DNA of 64,000 bases from Phytohabitans flavus (GCF_011764545.1 NZ_AP022870.1:3022001-3086000), one strand, 5' to 3'; shown: positions 25,872 to 34,704, counted from the first letter of the stretch. Notes: generated by a model from the letters alone, not told the origin. Numbers and translations: made by a program.

Positions 25872-25901
25872 GAGAAATTGCCCCTGGAGAGGCAATTTCT
25901 C
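25872..25901. repeat. GAGAAATTGCC hairpin repeat, copy 1
   Basis: A perfect 11-bp inverted repeat (GAGAAATTGCC / GGCAATTTCTC) with an 8-base loop is followed by ACCACGGAC. The same unit, with a longer stem, is found at 51546-51593. It could act as a terminator-like structure or be a mobile palindrome. Confidence 0.75.
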
Positions 25902-25939
25902 ACCACGGACAAGCAGAGCACCCATCGATCAAGGCCACG

Positions 25940-26053
25940 GGCTTGGACCGCGGACCTGGCAGCGTAGGTCGGGGAACTCGGCGAGCGCCAGCGAGCCGCC
26001 GACCGCAGCGGTGCCCGCGGGAGCATACGGTCAGCGACTGACACGGACCGGGG
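25940..26053 (+). repeat. 120-bp dispersed repeat, copy 2 (direct)
   Basis: Matches 52029-52150 in the same orientation and 25108-25228 in the opposite one. It ends 20 bases before the stop of the last eCIS gene (26073), exactly as copy 3 ends 8 bases before the stop of the dynamin gene at 52158. The position just 3' of minus-strand genes suggests it may serve as their transcript end. Confidence 0.85.
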
Positions 26054-26072
26054 CAGGAAGATCTCTTGACGG

Positions 26073-26585
26073 TCAGGCCGTGCCGGTGATCTGGTCCCAG
26101 AAGAGCGCCACGGCCAGGCCCAGCAGGCACAGCGCGCCCAGCGCGATCAGCAGCCAGATCAGCCACTGGCTGCGCCGCGGCGGCGCTACCGGTGGCGGTC
26201 CCAGGGCTACGGCCTGGGGCTGGGCTTGGCGCATCGCGTGCCCGCAGCGTTCGCAGCGGATCCTGGCCGGCTCGTTGGGGTACCCGCAGGCGCGGCACTG
26301 TAGCTGGCCCGGCAGTACCGGTGGCGCGGCGGGGGTGGCGGCGTACGTGGCCGGCGGGAACTGGCGGGTGTCGCCGACCCGCTGCGCCGAGGCGACCATG
26401 CCGGTGTTGTCCTCACGCTCGTCCGGCGAGCGCGGGACCGCGCGGGGGGTCTCCTCCTCGACCGGCGTGCGCAGGAACATCAGCGGGTAGCCGCAGTTGG
26501 GGCAGAGCTGGTCGCGGTCCGGGTTTACCGGGGAGCCGCAGTCGGGGCAGGGCAGCTGGCGGGCGGCGCCGTACCGGTTAGCCAT
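26073..26585 (-). CDS. Double zinc-ribbon, tail-anchored membrane protein
   Basis: A 170-residue protein with two zinc ribbons, CPDC-x13-CPNCGYP at the N terminus and CRACGYPNEPARIRCERCGH in the middle, joined by a Pro-rich linker. A single C-terminal transmembrane helix (WLIWLLIALGALCLLGLAVALF) leaves only a few residues outside. It is the last gene of the eCIS structural operon and overlaps the tail protein I gene by 8 bases. I know of no core eCIS part of this type. Membrane attachment with cytoplasmic ribbons would suit a docking or regulatory factor for particles held inside the cell. That role is inference. Confidence 0.75.
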   Translation of the reverse strand: MANRYGAARQLPCPDCGSPVNPDRDQLCPNCGYPLMFLRTPVEEETPRAVPRSPDEREDNTGMVASAQRVGDTRQFPPATYAATPAAPPVLPGQLQCRACGYPNEPARIRCERCGHAMRQAQPQAVALGPPPVAPPRRSQWLIWLLIALGALCLLGLAVALFWDQITGTA

Positions 26586-27123
26586 CGGCGTTACCTCCGG
26601 ACACCGGGCGGGCGCGGCCCTGCGCCTTGGTGGGCTGGAAACGTACGTCGAGCTGCACCTGGGCGCCCAGTGGCAGCTCGCTCTGGAGGAAGCCGAGCAC
26701 CTGCCGTTCGGTGAGGTGTCCGGTGTGGTCCATCTGTACGACCACGACCGGGTTCTCGTCCGGGACGGTGTCGTTGCGGCCGTAGATGCCGCCTACGTCG
26801 ATCACCGTCACCCGCGCGCCGGTCGCGGCCTCCAGCAGGGCCTCCACGCCGTACCGGGTGCCGCGCCAGCCCAGCAGCCGGCCGACCTCGCGCACCATCG
26901 AGCGGCGGTACTCCGCCGGGTCGGTCGGCTCCAGCTCGACGCCCAGCCAGGTACCGAGAAATTGGAGCATCTCCGGGCTGGCGAGGCCGGTGTCCATCTG
27001 GTGCTCGACGCTGTCGATGCGCTCCCGGACCGAGTCGGCCACCTCCTCGAAGGCCGACACGAAGCCGCGCAGCACCGGATCCTGCGCCATCGCGCGCGGC
27101 AGCTGGTCCACAAGCCAGGTCAT
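26578..27123 (-). CDS. eCIS tail protein I-like baseplate component
   Basis: A 181-residue member of the phage tail protein I group (P2 gpI; Afp12-like in eCIS). The domain spans most of the protein: LPRAMAQDPVLRGFVSAFEEV, LGTWLGVELEP and the EVGRLLGWRGTRYGVEALLE stretch are typical. It forms the outer wedge of the baseplate with the baseplate J protein, whose gene lies just upstream and overlaps by 4 bases (ATGA). A Gly/Lys/Arg-rich C terminus follows. The start ATG is fixed by the overlap. Confidence 0.85.
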   Translation of the reverse strand: MTWLVDQLPRAMAQDPVLRGFVSAFEEVADSVRERIDSVEHQMDTGLASPEMLQFLGTWLGVELEPTDPAEYRRSMVREVGRLLGWRGTRYGVEALLEAATGARVTVIDVGGIYGRNDTVPDENPVVVVQMDHTGHLTERQVLGFLQSELPLGAQVQLDVRFQPTKAQGRARPVSGGNADG

Positions 27124-29078
27124 TGCTGCACCACCACCCGGTGCTCGTACGACATGAACAGCGCCTCGGGCAGCAACCGCAGCCGCTGCTCGACCTGGTC
27201 GAGGGTGCGCTTGCGGCGCAGGTCGGCGGAGAAGAAGTGCACCGCCTCGACCCCCTGCACACCGAACGAGCCGTGCAGGACGCTGTACACGTCGCCGAGG
27301 CGCAGGTCGGTGTCGAACGGCCAGCCCTGCCCGCTCGGGCCGCCGGTGAGCGGGTTCAGGTACTCGTACAGGGCACGCTCGGCCCGCTCGCGGACCGTCT
27401 CGGTGCGCACGCCGGGTCCGGCGCGCACCTCGGAGACCACCTTGACGCCCTGGTAGCGCGGCGACTCGATGCGCAGCCGCATGGTGAGCAGCCGCCGTGG
27501 CTCCAGGTACGCCTTGATCTGCTCTTCCAGCTCCTCGGTGATCCGCAGGTCGTCGAGGGTCAGCAGCTCGGGGGCGACGTCCACGCGCGGTACCACCAGC
27601 AGGCGGGCCGGCTCACCGGGTCCGGCGGGCGGCAGGCAGCGGGCCCGGGCGACGCTGGGCGCCGCGTCCAGCGTGAGCCGCTCGACGTCCTCGGCGGTGA
27701 CCGCCCGGCGCCCGCCGCGCAGCAGCAGCGGCCCACGGACCTTGGCGTTCTCCACCGTCTCCGCGTCGACGCCGCCGGTACTGGGATCCAGGTTGGTCAC
27801 CGAAGCGACGAACGGGATCGAGGTGTGCAGGACGTTGAGCCGCTCGGCGGCGACGTTGCCGCGCCGGCCACCGCCGAACCTGTACCCGGTGATGTAGATC
27901 TGCGCGTCGATCGGCGGGATCGCGCCGTGCTGCCACACCTGGCCGGTGCGGTCGAGCACCCGGGGACCGAAACGGATCTCGCCGGTGGCGCCGGAGAAGG
28001 TGTACACCCGGTCGTCGGCGGTGGCGTCCGCGAGATCGGCGACCTCGGTCCACTCCTCCTCCACGGGCTCGCCGGTACGTTCGTGGCGCGGCAGGACGAT
28101 CTTGACCGTCTCGTCGGGGCGCCGCGGCAGTACGGGTACCCGGCGCACCTGGAAGACCTGTCCGGGGCGGCCGTTGCTGGTGCCGAGGAGCTCGAGCGGG
28201 GCGGGCTCGGCGTGGTGGGCCGGTACCGCGCCACCGAGCGCCACCGCGGACAGTGACTCCAGCTCGGGCGGGTTCGCGTACTCCGGCTGCCCCTCGACCG
28301 CCTGGACCAGCCGGCAGCGCAACCAGTGCGCGCGCCTCGGGCCGATGGCGAGCGCCTCGTGCCGTGCGGGAAGCAGCAGCGTGACCTGGCCGGGGCTGTT
28401 GAAGCCGGCGCTGGTGTCTTCGAGGATGCGCACCGAACGCCACTGCTGGCCGTCCCACGCCTCCCAGACCCGGGGCGGGCGGCGCGGGTCGACGCCGGCG
28501 CCCTCGGGACCGGTGGCGACATCGAGGCGCAGCAGGTTGCCCGCGGCCGAGTCGGCGAGTCCGAAGTAGACGGCCTCGTCCGGCCGCAGGTTCGGAAACA
28601 ACCGCACCGAGGAGGACTCGCGCCGCAGCTCCTCCCAGTGGTCGGCGTACCGGTCGCCGGTGTGCGTCATGCAGGCGGTCAGCCGGGGCGGCGTCACCTG
28701 CATCTCCGCGTCGGTCAGGAAGATGACCGGCTCCTCGTCGTCCCGGCGTTCCGTGCTGACCTGGGTCCCGGCCGGGATCCGGACCGGCTCGGTGCGCGGC
28801 GCGGTCAGCCGGAACAGCAGGTCCACCCGCGCCGGTACGGCGGAGAACAGCTCGACGCCGACGAGTTCGAGGAACTTCACGTAGAGCCGGTCGGGCACCT
28901 GGTTGAGCCGGTACAGCGTCATCTCGGTCATCCAGGCGAACAGCTCGATCAGCGCCACGCCGGGATCGGAGACGTTGTGGTCGGTCCACTCCGGACAGAG
29001 CCGCGTGATCCGCCGCTTCGCCTCGTCGACGATGTCCTGAAACCGGCGATCATCCAGGTCGGGAGCGGGCAGACTCAT
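27120..29078 (-). CDS. eCIS baseplate J-like protein
   Basis: A 652-residue baseplate wedge protein of the gpJ/Afp11 group. The N terminus (ITRLCPEWTDHNVSDPGVAL followed by FAWMTEMTLYRLNQVPDR) is the family hallmark, and the baseplate_J core appears near residues 440-560 (DAETVENAKVRGPLLLRGGR and AVTAEDVERLTLDAAP). The middle part is longer than in phage gpJ, as is normal for eCIS homologues. It triggers sheath contraction with gp25. The gene overlaps both neighbours by 4 bases, inside the structural operon. Confidence 0.9.
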   Translation of the reverse strand: MSLPAPDLDDRRFQDIVDEAKRRITRLCPEWTDHNVSDPGVALIELFAWMTEMTLYRLNQVPDRLYVKFLELVGVELFSAVPARVDLLFRLTAPRTEPVRIPAGTQVSTERRDDEEPVIFLTDAEMQVTPPRLTACMTHTGDRYADHWEELRRESSSVRLFPNLRPDEAVYFGLADSAAGNLLRLDVATGPEGAGVDPRRPPRVWEAWDGQQWRSVRILEDTSAGFNSPGQVTLLLPARHEALAIGPRRAHWLRCRLVQAVEGQPEYANPPELESLSAVALGGAVPAHHAEPAPLELLGTSNGRPGQVFQVRRVPVLPRRPDETVKIVLPRHERTGEPVEEEWTEVADLADATADDRVYTFSGATGEIRFGPRVLDRTGQVWQHGAIPPIDAQIYITGYRFGGGRRGNVAAERLNVLHTSIPFVASVTNLDPSTGGVDAETVENAKVRGPLLLRGGRRAVTAEDVERLTLDAAPSVARARCLPPAGPGEPARLLVVPRVDVAPELLTLDDLRITEELEEQIKAYLEPRRLLTMRLRIESPRYQGVKVVSEVRAGPGVRTETVRERAERALYEYLNPLTGGPSGQGWPFDTDLRLGDVYSVLHGSFGVQGVEAVHFFSADLRRKRTLDQVEQRLRLLPEALFMSYEHRVVVQQ

Positions 29079-29482
29079 GGGGCGGGCTCCTCGAAGGGGA
29101 TCGTGTAGAACGGGAACACCAGGTTGCGGACGTCGTTGGTGGCCCGGATGCGGTACCCGATGGTGATCGACACCTGGCCGTTCTCCTGGTCACCCGTGGC
29201 GATGACCGACTCCAGGGCGATGCGCGGCTCCCAGCGGTCGAGAGCCTCCCGGACGGCCTGCTCGATGAGCCCGAGCGTGCCGGCGTTGATCGGGGCGAAG
29301 AGCAGCTCCCAGATCGCGCAGCCGAAGTCGGGCCGCATGACCCGCTCCCCCGGCACCGTGGACAGGATCATCCGGATCGACGCGTCCAGCTCCTCCACGC
29401 CGGTGACCAGCCGTACCGAACCGGTCCGGGTGATGGCCGCGGGGAACGCCCACCCGCTGCCGATGAAGTCGTCGCGCCGCAT
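29075..29482 (-). CDS. gp25/GPW-type baseplate wedge protein
   Basis: A 135-residue protein of the T4 gp25 / Afp9 family that nucleates sheath polymerisation at the baseplate. The EPR core motif region is visible as LSTVPGERVMRPDFGCAIWE near residues 40-60, a close match to the family's GER-x(2)-xPxFG signature, followed by ALDRWEPRIAL. It lies between the PAAR and baseplate J genes, the order normally seen in eCIS loci. Confidence 0.92.
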   Translation of the reverse strand: MRRDDFIGSGWAFPAAITRTGSVRLVTGVEELDASIRMILSTVPGERVMRPDFGCAIWELLFAPINAGTLGLIEQAVREALDRWEPRIALESVIATGDQENGQVSITIGYRIRATNDVRNLVFPFYTIPFEEPAP

Positions 29483-29485
29483 GGG

Positions 29486-29884
29486 TCAGCCGACCAGTAC
29501 GTCCGTGGAGCCGCCGGTGATCGTCCCGACCGGCAGGTCGGCGGGATCGTTGCAGGTCGCCACCTGGTCGCCGACCCGGGCCAGGGGCTTGCCGTTGACC
29601 AGTACCGTCGTCGAACCGATGATCACTTGACCCTGGTTGGTGGGCGGCCGGCTGAAGGTGGCCGGCGGCGGGGCGATGTGCGGGGGCATGTTCTGCGCGA
29701 CGCTGCCCTGCACCGCGGCGGGCAGGCCGTTGATCATCACGTCGGTGGACAGGCCGCTCATCAGGCGCCCGCTGAAGGGCATCGGGGTCGGGGTGGGCAC
29801 CGGGCCGCCCGGCGACGGCACCATCAGGATGTGCGTGTCCGTACCCATGACCGGGTCGTTCTGGCGGGCGGCGGGCTGAGGCAT
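29486..29884 (-). CDS. PAAR-like spike tip protein
   Basis: A 132-residue PAAR-motif protein that caps the spike (Afp10-like). It is Pro/Gly-rich with PAAR-type repeats (VMINGLPAAVQGS, TVLVNGKPLARVGDQVATC and ITGGSTDVLVG) and metal-ligand candidates His and Cys (TDTHILMVPSP, PPHIAPP, VATCNDP). The ATG at 29884 shares a base with the VgrG stop. It should sit on the tip encoded by the upstream spike gene and help pierce the target envelope. Confidence 0.88.
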   Translation of the reverse strand: MPQPAARQNDPVMGTDTHILMVPSPGGPVPTPTPMPFSGRLMSGLSTDVMINGLPAAVQGSVAQNMPPHIAPPPATFSRPPTNQGQVIIGSTTVLVNGKPLARVGDQVATCNDPADLPVGTITGGSTDVLVG

Positions 29885-31527
29885 CAGTTCAACCTGATCG
29901 GCTTGCCGGACGCGGTCAGCGGCCCGGACGAGTTGATTTCCACCTGGGCGCCGGAGAGCAGCAGCTTCTGCGTCGCCTTGATCTCGATCTGCGAGGCGGA
30001 CACCACGAGCTTCTGATCGCCGGTCAGCGTGGACTCCGACTTCTCCAGCGTTATCTCGCACGGGCTGTTGCCCAGCGACAGCGAGACCGACGGCTTGTCG
30101 TCGTCCAGGGTCAGCCGGGAGTCCTTCCGGCTGACCAGCAGCCGCTGTTTGATCGACCCGCCGGAGGCGGCGTCGGGCATCGGGGGCGTGTCCTGCCTGT
30201 TCCACAAGCCACCGAGGACCACAGGACGCGCGTGGTCGTCGAGCTCGAAGCCGACCAGGACCTCGTCGTCGACCTCCGGCAGCCATTGCAGGCCCCGCTC
30301 CTTGCCACCGCCGGGTGTGGCGATCCGCGCCCACGCGCTCTCGTCGTCGGCGGACAGGGTCGGGAACTGCACGCGTACCCGGCCGAGCTTCTCCGGGTCG
30401 TCGTTGTTGGTGACGATGCCGACCACGAGCCCGCCCCAGCCCCGGCGGCCCTGGGCGGTACCGGTCAGGTCGGCCAGCCCGCCCGGCTCCTTCCCACCGC
30501 AGATGAACCGGGTCACGTACGGCCGCCCGGTGCCGTAGGTGTGCTCGACCCCGGTCACCCGCCAGTTGCCGGTCAGCCGGGAGCCAACGCCCGCGATGTG
30601 GATCTTCGCGCCGGCCGCGATCTGCGGGTCACCGGCCGCCTCGCCCTGAAGTACCGCCTCCTCGCCGGATGCCCGCAGCAGCAGCGACGAGGCCAGCGCG
30701 TCCGCCTCGGACTGGTCGGTCACCGGAAACTGGCCGGCGTTCCGCTTGATCCGCCCGAACGCGCGCTGCGCCGCGCTCGCCAACTCCTGCGCCGCCGGGG
30801 CGTCCGTACCGTGGTCGGGCTCGGTGGCCCGCCCCTGGATCGCCTCCTTGCCGAGCGGGTCCCAGCCGCGGATCTGCACCTCGTCGCAGCGCTCGGCCGA
30901 GGAGAAGCGGGCGGAGAATTTCGACAGGTTCTGCCCGTAGTGCAGCCTCGGTGGTGTGGCGCTGGACCGGGGCGTCCGCTTGAAGTGGAAGGTGCGCTCG
31001 CTGATCCACAGGTCGTACCCGATCCGCGCGGCCCGGCGGCGCAGGAACGCGTAGTCGGTCTCGCCGGCCTGGAGCACGTAGTCGTGCACCGCGCCGGTAC
31101 CGTCCACATCGGTGTCCAGCCCGTACTCGCCGGCGATGCGGCTGGCGATGTCGGCGTCGGTGACCCGCTGGAAGCTGCGCGACTTCGGCTCCCGCGACAG
31201 CCGGTGGGTCAGGTCGAACCCGGTAAGCACAAGCTCGTGCCGCCCGGAGGAGCCCGGCTCGACGGCGATCGCGGTGACCTCGCCGGAGGTGACGACCGTC
31301 GGGTCGCCCTCCGCGCGGAACGCGATGTCCAGCCGGGTACCGATGGTGAAGGTGCCCCGGTCGAAGAGCTCGAAGTGCGGGTCGTCGAAGTGCACGGCGA
31401 AGTAGTCCGGCAGGTGCACCGACTCCTCGACGCGGACCAGCGTGACGCGCGGGTACATCTCCGGGGCCAGCGGTCGCCCGTCCACGGTGAGCACGACGCC
31501 GTCGAGGCGCTTGGTCGCCTCAGCCAC
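29884..31527 (-). CDS. VgrG-like central spike protein
   Basis: A 547-residue spike protein of the Afp8/VgrG type, combining gp27-like hub domains (residues 1-370) with a gp5-like OB fold (GIVTNNDDPEKLGRVRVQFP and GRVRVQFPTLSADDESAWAR) and a C-terminal beta-helix. The beta-helix repeats show alternating short strands (LTLDDDKPSVSLSLGNSPCE, ITLEKSESTLTGDQKLVVSA). No extra enzymatic C-terminal domain is present. It overlaps the LysM gene upstream by 8 bases and the PAAR gene downstream by one base. Confidence 0.92.
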   Translation of the reverse strand: MAEATKRLDGVVLTVDGRPLAPEMYPRVTLVRVEESVHLPDYFAVHFDDPHFELFDRGTFTIGTRLDIAFRAEGDPTVVTSGEVTAIAVEPGSSGRHELVLTGFDLTHRLSREPKSRSFQRVTDADIASRIAGEYGLDTDVDGTGAVHDYVLQAGETDYAFLRRRAARIGYDLWISERTFHFKRTPRSSATPPRLHYGQNLSKFSARFSSAERCDEVQIRGWDPLGKEAIQGRATEPDHGTDAPAAQELASAAQRAFGRIKRNAGQFPVTDQSEADALASSLLLRASGEEAVLQGEAAGDPQIAAGAKIHIAGVGSRLTGNWRVTGVEHTYGTGRPYVTRFICGGKEPGGLADLTGTAQGRRGWGGLVVGIVTNNDDPEKLGRVRVQFPTLSADDESAWARIATPGGGKERGLQWLPEVDDEVLVGFELDDHARPVVLGGLWNRQDTPPMPDAASGGSIKQRLLVSRKDSRLTLDDDKPSVSLSLGNSPCEITLEKSESTLTGDQKLVVSASQIEIKATQKLLLSGAQVEINSSGPLTASGKPIRLN

Positions 31528-32196
31528 GGCGGCGCACCGGAAGCTCGGGGATGACCAACAGCGAGCCGGGCTCCAGCGCGAACGGGTCGACCACGCTGTT
31601 CGCCTCGGCGATCAGCCGCCACCGGGTCGGGTCGCCGTAGTGCTGCGCGGCCACCCGGTCCAGCGTCTCGCCGAACCCGAGGCGGTGGACGGTGTGCAAC
31701 GTCGGCGTGTGCGAGGTCGGGTTCTGTAGCGGCCGCTCGGCCTCGTCCTTGTACTGCTTGAGCGCCAGGTCCGCCTTTGCCCGCAACGGCATCCCGTCGC
31801 TGGCGAAGAACGTGAACTTGATCTGCAGCCGTTCCACGATCGCCTTGAACGAGTGCAGCTTGCCCCAGTGGAACTCCACCCAGGGCGGCCGCGCCTTGTT
31901 GCGCTGGCGGTCGGAACCGGCCAGCGCGGGGTCGACCTTCAGCAGGTCGAGCAGCTTGTTGGTGTGGTTGGTGACGTCCTCGCCCTTGGCCGTGGTGTCC
32001 AGGGTCAGGCTGAGCGTGAGCGTGCCGGGCTGGCCGGCCTGGAAGCGCAGCTCGGGGCGTTTCCGCCCTTGTTCTCCGACGCGTTCCAGGTGTTCGACTT
32101 GGTGATGGTCAGCTCAGCCGGGTTGAACAGGCAGTCGATCCTGGTCCCCCGCTCGGTGCGCAGGAACGCCTTCACCGGCGCGCTGGGTGCGCTCAT
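31520..32196 (-). CDS. LysM-containing hub protein (frameshifted)
   Basis: The Afp7-like protein that links tube and spike. The N-terminal half begins MSAPSAPVKAFLRTERGTR and CLFNPAELTITKSNTW, the family signature. A frame break near 32055 follows KGGNAP; adding one C to the CCCC run of GCCCCGAGCTGCGC restores ELRFQAGQPGTLTLSLTLDT and the remainder, giving 225 residues. The C terminus carries a LysM domain (HRLGFGETLDRVAAQHYGDP and RWRLIAEANSVVDP). As written, neither half would make a working hub, yet the particle needs one, so a sequencing error is the likely cause. Confidence 0.8.
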
Positions 32197-34268
32197 CAGA
32201 ACATCCCTGCCCATCGGCCGCCGCGGCGCTCGATCTCGCGCAGCAGCCGCTGTTCGACGATCTCCACGACCCGGTCCGGGTCGAGGGCGGCCTTCGCCGC
32301 GGTGGCCGCGCCCGTGACGCCCGAGACCGCGTCGGAAACGGCGCCGGTCGCCTGGGCCGCCACTCCGCCGGCCTGGTCGACGGCCTGCTGCGCGAGCCCG
32401 GAAGCGCCCGACAGCGCACCTTCCGCCGTGTCCATCGCGCCGGTGGCGGCGCTCTGGGCGTCGGACGCGAACCCGGACACGGCGGCGAGCGGGCTGGCGG
32501 CCGCCTCCAGCACCGCGGCGCGCGCCGCCCGGGTCGCGACGTCACCGATCGCGCCGAGGCCACCGCCGACGGGGAGCTGGTCGACGATGCCCGCGGCGGC
32601 GGAACCGGCGTCGCCGACCGCCGAGCGGGCCTGCCCGATCAGCCCGCCCGCCTCGGACATGCGCTCCCTGCCGGCGGCAAGCGCCGACCGCTCGTCGTCG
32701 TCCAAAAGGGACGACGCACCACCGAGGAAGAACCGGGGACGGCGTACCGGGCTGCGGGTGTGCGTCAGCTCGTGGGCGAGTACGGCCGACGCCAGCGGTC
32801 CGTGCGCCGGCGGGGCCGGCAGGTGCACGACGGTCCCGGTGGTGGCGCCGAGCGCGCCGGCCGCGGCGAGCGCCTGCCGGGTCGCCGGTCCGGTCGTGAA
32901 CAGCGGCGGCCGGGCACGCCCGGTGATCGCCGACGCCATCGCGTGGAACGCGGTGGGCAGCGGTCGGGGCGTTTCAAGCGGCCGCGCGGCCACGGCCGCC
33001 TCCCACCGCTCACGCGGCGAGGCCTTGTCGCCAAGGGGTGAACCAACCGATCCGCTCGAACCAAGCCGCCGGCTCGAACCGGGCCGCCCGCTTGAACCAA
33101 CGGGTCCGCCCGCACCGGCGAGTCCGCCGCCGAGGGTGACCGCGCCGGAGGGGTCAGGCTCGCTACCGGGCGGCAGCGGCGCCGCGCCAACCACGCGGAG
33201 GTACTCCACGGGATGTGGGGCGTGGACGACGGGCCCAGCCGCCGGCCGTGTCGCCAGCGCCGCGCTCTGATGGCTCGGCTCTCCCCCGAGCGCTCTCGGA
33301 AGCGGGGTGTCCGCCGTGCGCGGGATGCCGGTTGTCAGCCGACTCGCACCGCTCGTCGTCGCGAGGCCGGGCCGCGCACCGCTTTGGGTCGCCATCGTGA
33401 AGCCGGGCCGGGCAGCGCTCAGGGTCGCTGTCGTGAGGCCCGGCCGGGCAGCGCTCAGGGTCGCTGTCGGGGAGCCGACCTCCGCGGGCGTGCCGCCCGG
33501 TGCGATGCCGCGTGTTCCGGCGAATCCGCCGCCGCCGACCGTCAAGCTATCCACGATCCCGGGGCGGACGGTGACCGCGTCGGTCGCTGCTTCGCGGTCC
33601 GGGGCGGGTGCCAGCTCAGCGGGGCGTAACGACGCAAGGCCGCCCGGCGCGATGCCATGGGTGCTGGCCGGCGCGATGCCGTGCGTGCCGGCGACCGCCA
33701 AGCCTTCCGTGATTCCGGGACGGACGGTGACCGCGTCGACCCCTGGCCCGCGCCGCACTCCGCGGCCGGCTGCCGGCGCTGCCTCACGGCCGGGTGCTGG
33801 CGTCGCCTGTGCCAGCGGCGCGGGGCGTAGCGGGGAGAGGCTGGCCAGGGCCGTAGCCGGCCGTGCGGCGGGCATGCGCAGGTCGTGCCCCGGCCGCACC
33901 TCCGGCCCGGTGGCCGTCGCGCGGGCCAGCGGCGACCTGAGCACGATGCCGCGGCGGGCATGCGAGTGCCGGTCCACGATCGAGCGCCGCGCGGTGGCAG
34001 CCGGCGCGGCCTTGGTCCGCAGGACCCCGGGCGAGGCAGTGGCGGGCGAGGCGGTGGTGGGCGCGTCGACGGAACGCTGGAACGTGCGGCGCCACCAGCG
34101 CATCAGCGACCACGGCCGGCGGACCGGCAGGGCGTCCACCAGGTCCGCGGAGACGCCACCGGACCGGCGGGCGGGCAGCCGGTCGCTCAGCAGCCGGCCG
34201 ACCAGCCGCCGTACCACCCGGCGCAGCGTGCGCGGGCGGCCGCCGTCACTTGCTGGTGCGGAAGCCAC
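32196..34268 (-). CDS. Long low-complexity eCIS protein with HExxH motif (DUF4157-like)
   Basis: A 690-residue protein placed between the second tube and the LysM genes. After an Arg-rich start comes about 350 residues of Pro/Ala/Gly/Thr-rich, probably disordered sequence with repeats such as TVRPGI and GTHGIAP and SAARPG units encoded by a 36-bp tandem array. From about residue 480 a DUF4157-like segment holds a metalloprotease-type HExxH (SAVLAHELTHTRSP). The last 170 residues are Ala-rich helices. The function is unknown. Its place would suit a cargo carrier, a scaffold or a tape-measure substitute, since no tape measure gene is recognised in the window. The start overlaps the tube gene stop. 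Confidence 0.6.
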   Translation of the reverse strand: MASAPASDGGRPRTLRRVVRRLVGRLLSDRLPARRSGGVSADLVDALPVRRPWSLMRWWRRTFQRSVDAPTTASPATASPGVLRTKAAPAATARRSIVDRHSHARRGIVLRSPLARATATGPEVRPGHDLRMPAARPATALASLSPLRPAPLAQATPAPGREAAPAAGRGVRRGPGVDAVTVRPGITEGLAVAGTHGIAPASTHGIAPGGLASLRPAELAPAPDREAATDAVTVRPGIVDSLTVGGGGFAGTRGIAPGGTPAEVGSPTATLSAARPGLTTATLSAARPGFTMATQSGARPGLATTSGASRLTTGIPRTADTPLPRALGGEPSHQSAALATRPAAGPVVHAPHPVEYLRVVGAAPLPPGSEPDPSGAVTLGGGLAGAGGPVGSSGRPGSSRRLGSSGSVGSPLGDKASPRERWEAAVAARPLETPRPLPTAFHAMASAITGRARPPLFTTGPATRQALAAAGALGATTGTVVHLPAPPAHGPLASAVLAHELTHTRSPVRRPRFFLGGASSLLDDDERSALAAGRERMSEAGGLIGQARSAVGDAGSAAAGIVDQLPVGGGLGAIGDVATRAARAAVLEAAASPLAAVSGFASDAQSAATGAMDTAEGALSGASGLAQQAVDQAGGVAAQATGAVSDAVSGVTGAATAAKAALDPDRVVEIVEQRLLREIERRGGRWAGMF
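33366..33473 (-). repeat. 36-bp tandem repeat (about 3 copies)
   Basis: Three in-frame units of 36 bp, the last two nearly identical and the first diverged, encode the SAARPG-x-TxAT repeat in the disordered part of the HExxH protein. The shared core on the + strand is CCGGGCAGCGCTCAGGGTCG. Repeat-number variation between strains is likely. Confidence 0.85.
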
Positions 34269-34704
34269 TGTGGCACACCTCCAGCTCCTCGATGGCGAGG
34301 TCGCGGGACGACGCGGCGAGCCGGGGGCCGGTCCACTTCACCGGCCTGGCCTCGAGGATGGTCCAGGTACGCATGGGGCGGCCGGCGGCGTCGAGCACGC
34401 TGATCCGGCCGTTGCGCGGCTTGACCTTGTTGCCGTTTTCGGTCAGGCCCTCGCCCGACGCGGACAGCAGCCACTCGAAGAGCGCGTCGGTGTCGGTGAG
34501 CCCCCGCTTCAGCACGATGTTCGGCCACTTCATCCGGCCCAGCAGCTTGTGCGTGTAGCTGTTCTGCCCGCCCTCGGCCAGCTCCTCCACGTCGATCTGC
34601 ACCGACAGGCCGGAGACCTCGGTGAACGCGCCAATCTTCGTGCCGTCGATCTCGAACGTGAACTTGCCGACGAACGGTGGGTCGACCGTGTGCGCCTTAG
34701 CCAC
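34246..34704 (-). CDS. eCIS inner tube protein (second, T4 gp19-like)
   Basis: A 152-residue tube protein of the gp19/Hcp superfamily. It shows the conserved start (PFVGKFTFEIDGTKIGAFTE with VSGLSVQIDVEEL), the RMKWPNIVLKRGLTDTDALF core and the terminal strand LEVCHSGF. eCIS loci carry two or three such paralogues: one builds the tube, others are initiators next to the baseplate. This copy lies nearer the hub genes, which suggests the initiator. The GTG start at 34704 overlaps the preceding stop (GGTGGCTAA). Confidence 0.9.
   Translation of the reverse strand: MAKAHTVDPPFVGKFTFEIDGTKIGAFTEVSGLSVQIDVEELAEGGQNSYTHKLLGRMKWPNIVLKRGLTDTDALFEWLLSASGEGLTENGNKVKPRNGRISVLDAAGRPMRTWTILEARPVKWTGPRLAASSRDLAIEELEVCHSGFRTSK

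Larger units (their letters stand above)
25053..26072. other. Gene-free repeat island at one edge of the eCIS block
   Basis: About 1 kb without a credible gene; the open frames here are short, overlap each other and follow the repeats. It contains an inverted and a direct copy of a 120-bp repeat (25108 and 25940), a 189-bp element with long inverted arms (25329-25517) and a hairpin repeat (25872-25901). The interval 25518-25870 between them holds GATCAAGG-type short motifs and a T-arm-like sequence but nothing I can identify. The same repeat families recur at 51142-52157 on the far side of the eCIS genes. Confidence 0.7.

Noticed and set aside
25053..26072. Possible CRISPR array or small protein genes in the repeat island
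   Set aside because: Repeats are few, unequal in spacing and of different families, with no regular spacers; the open frames follow the repeats and differ between copies.
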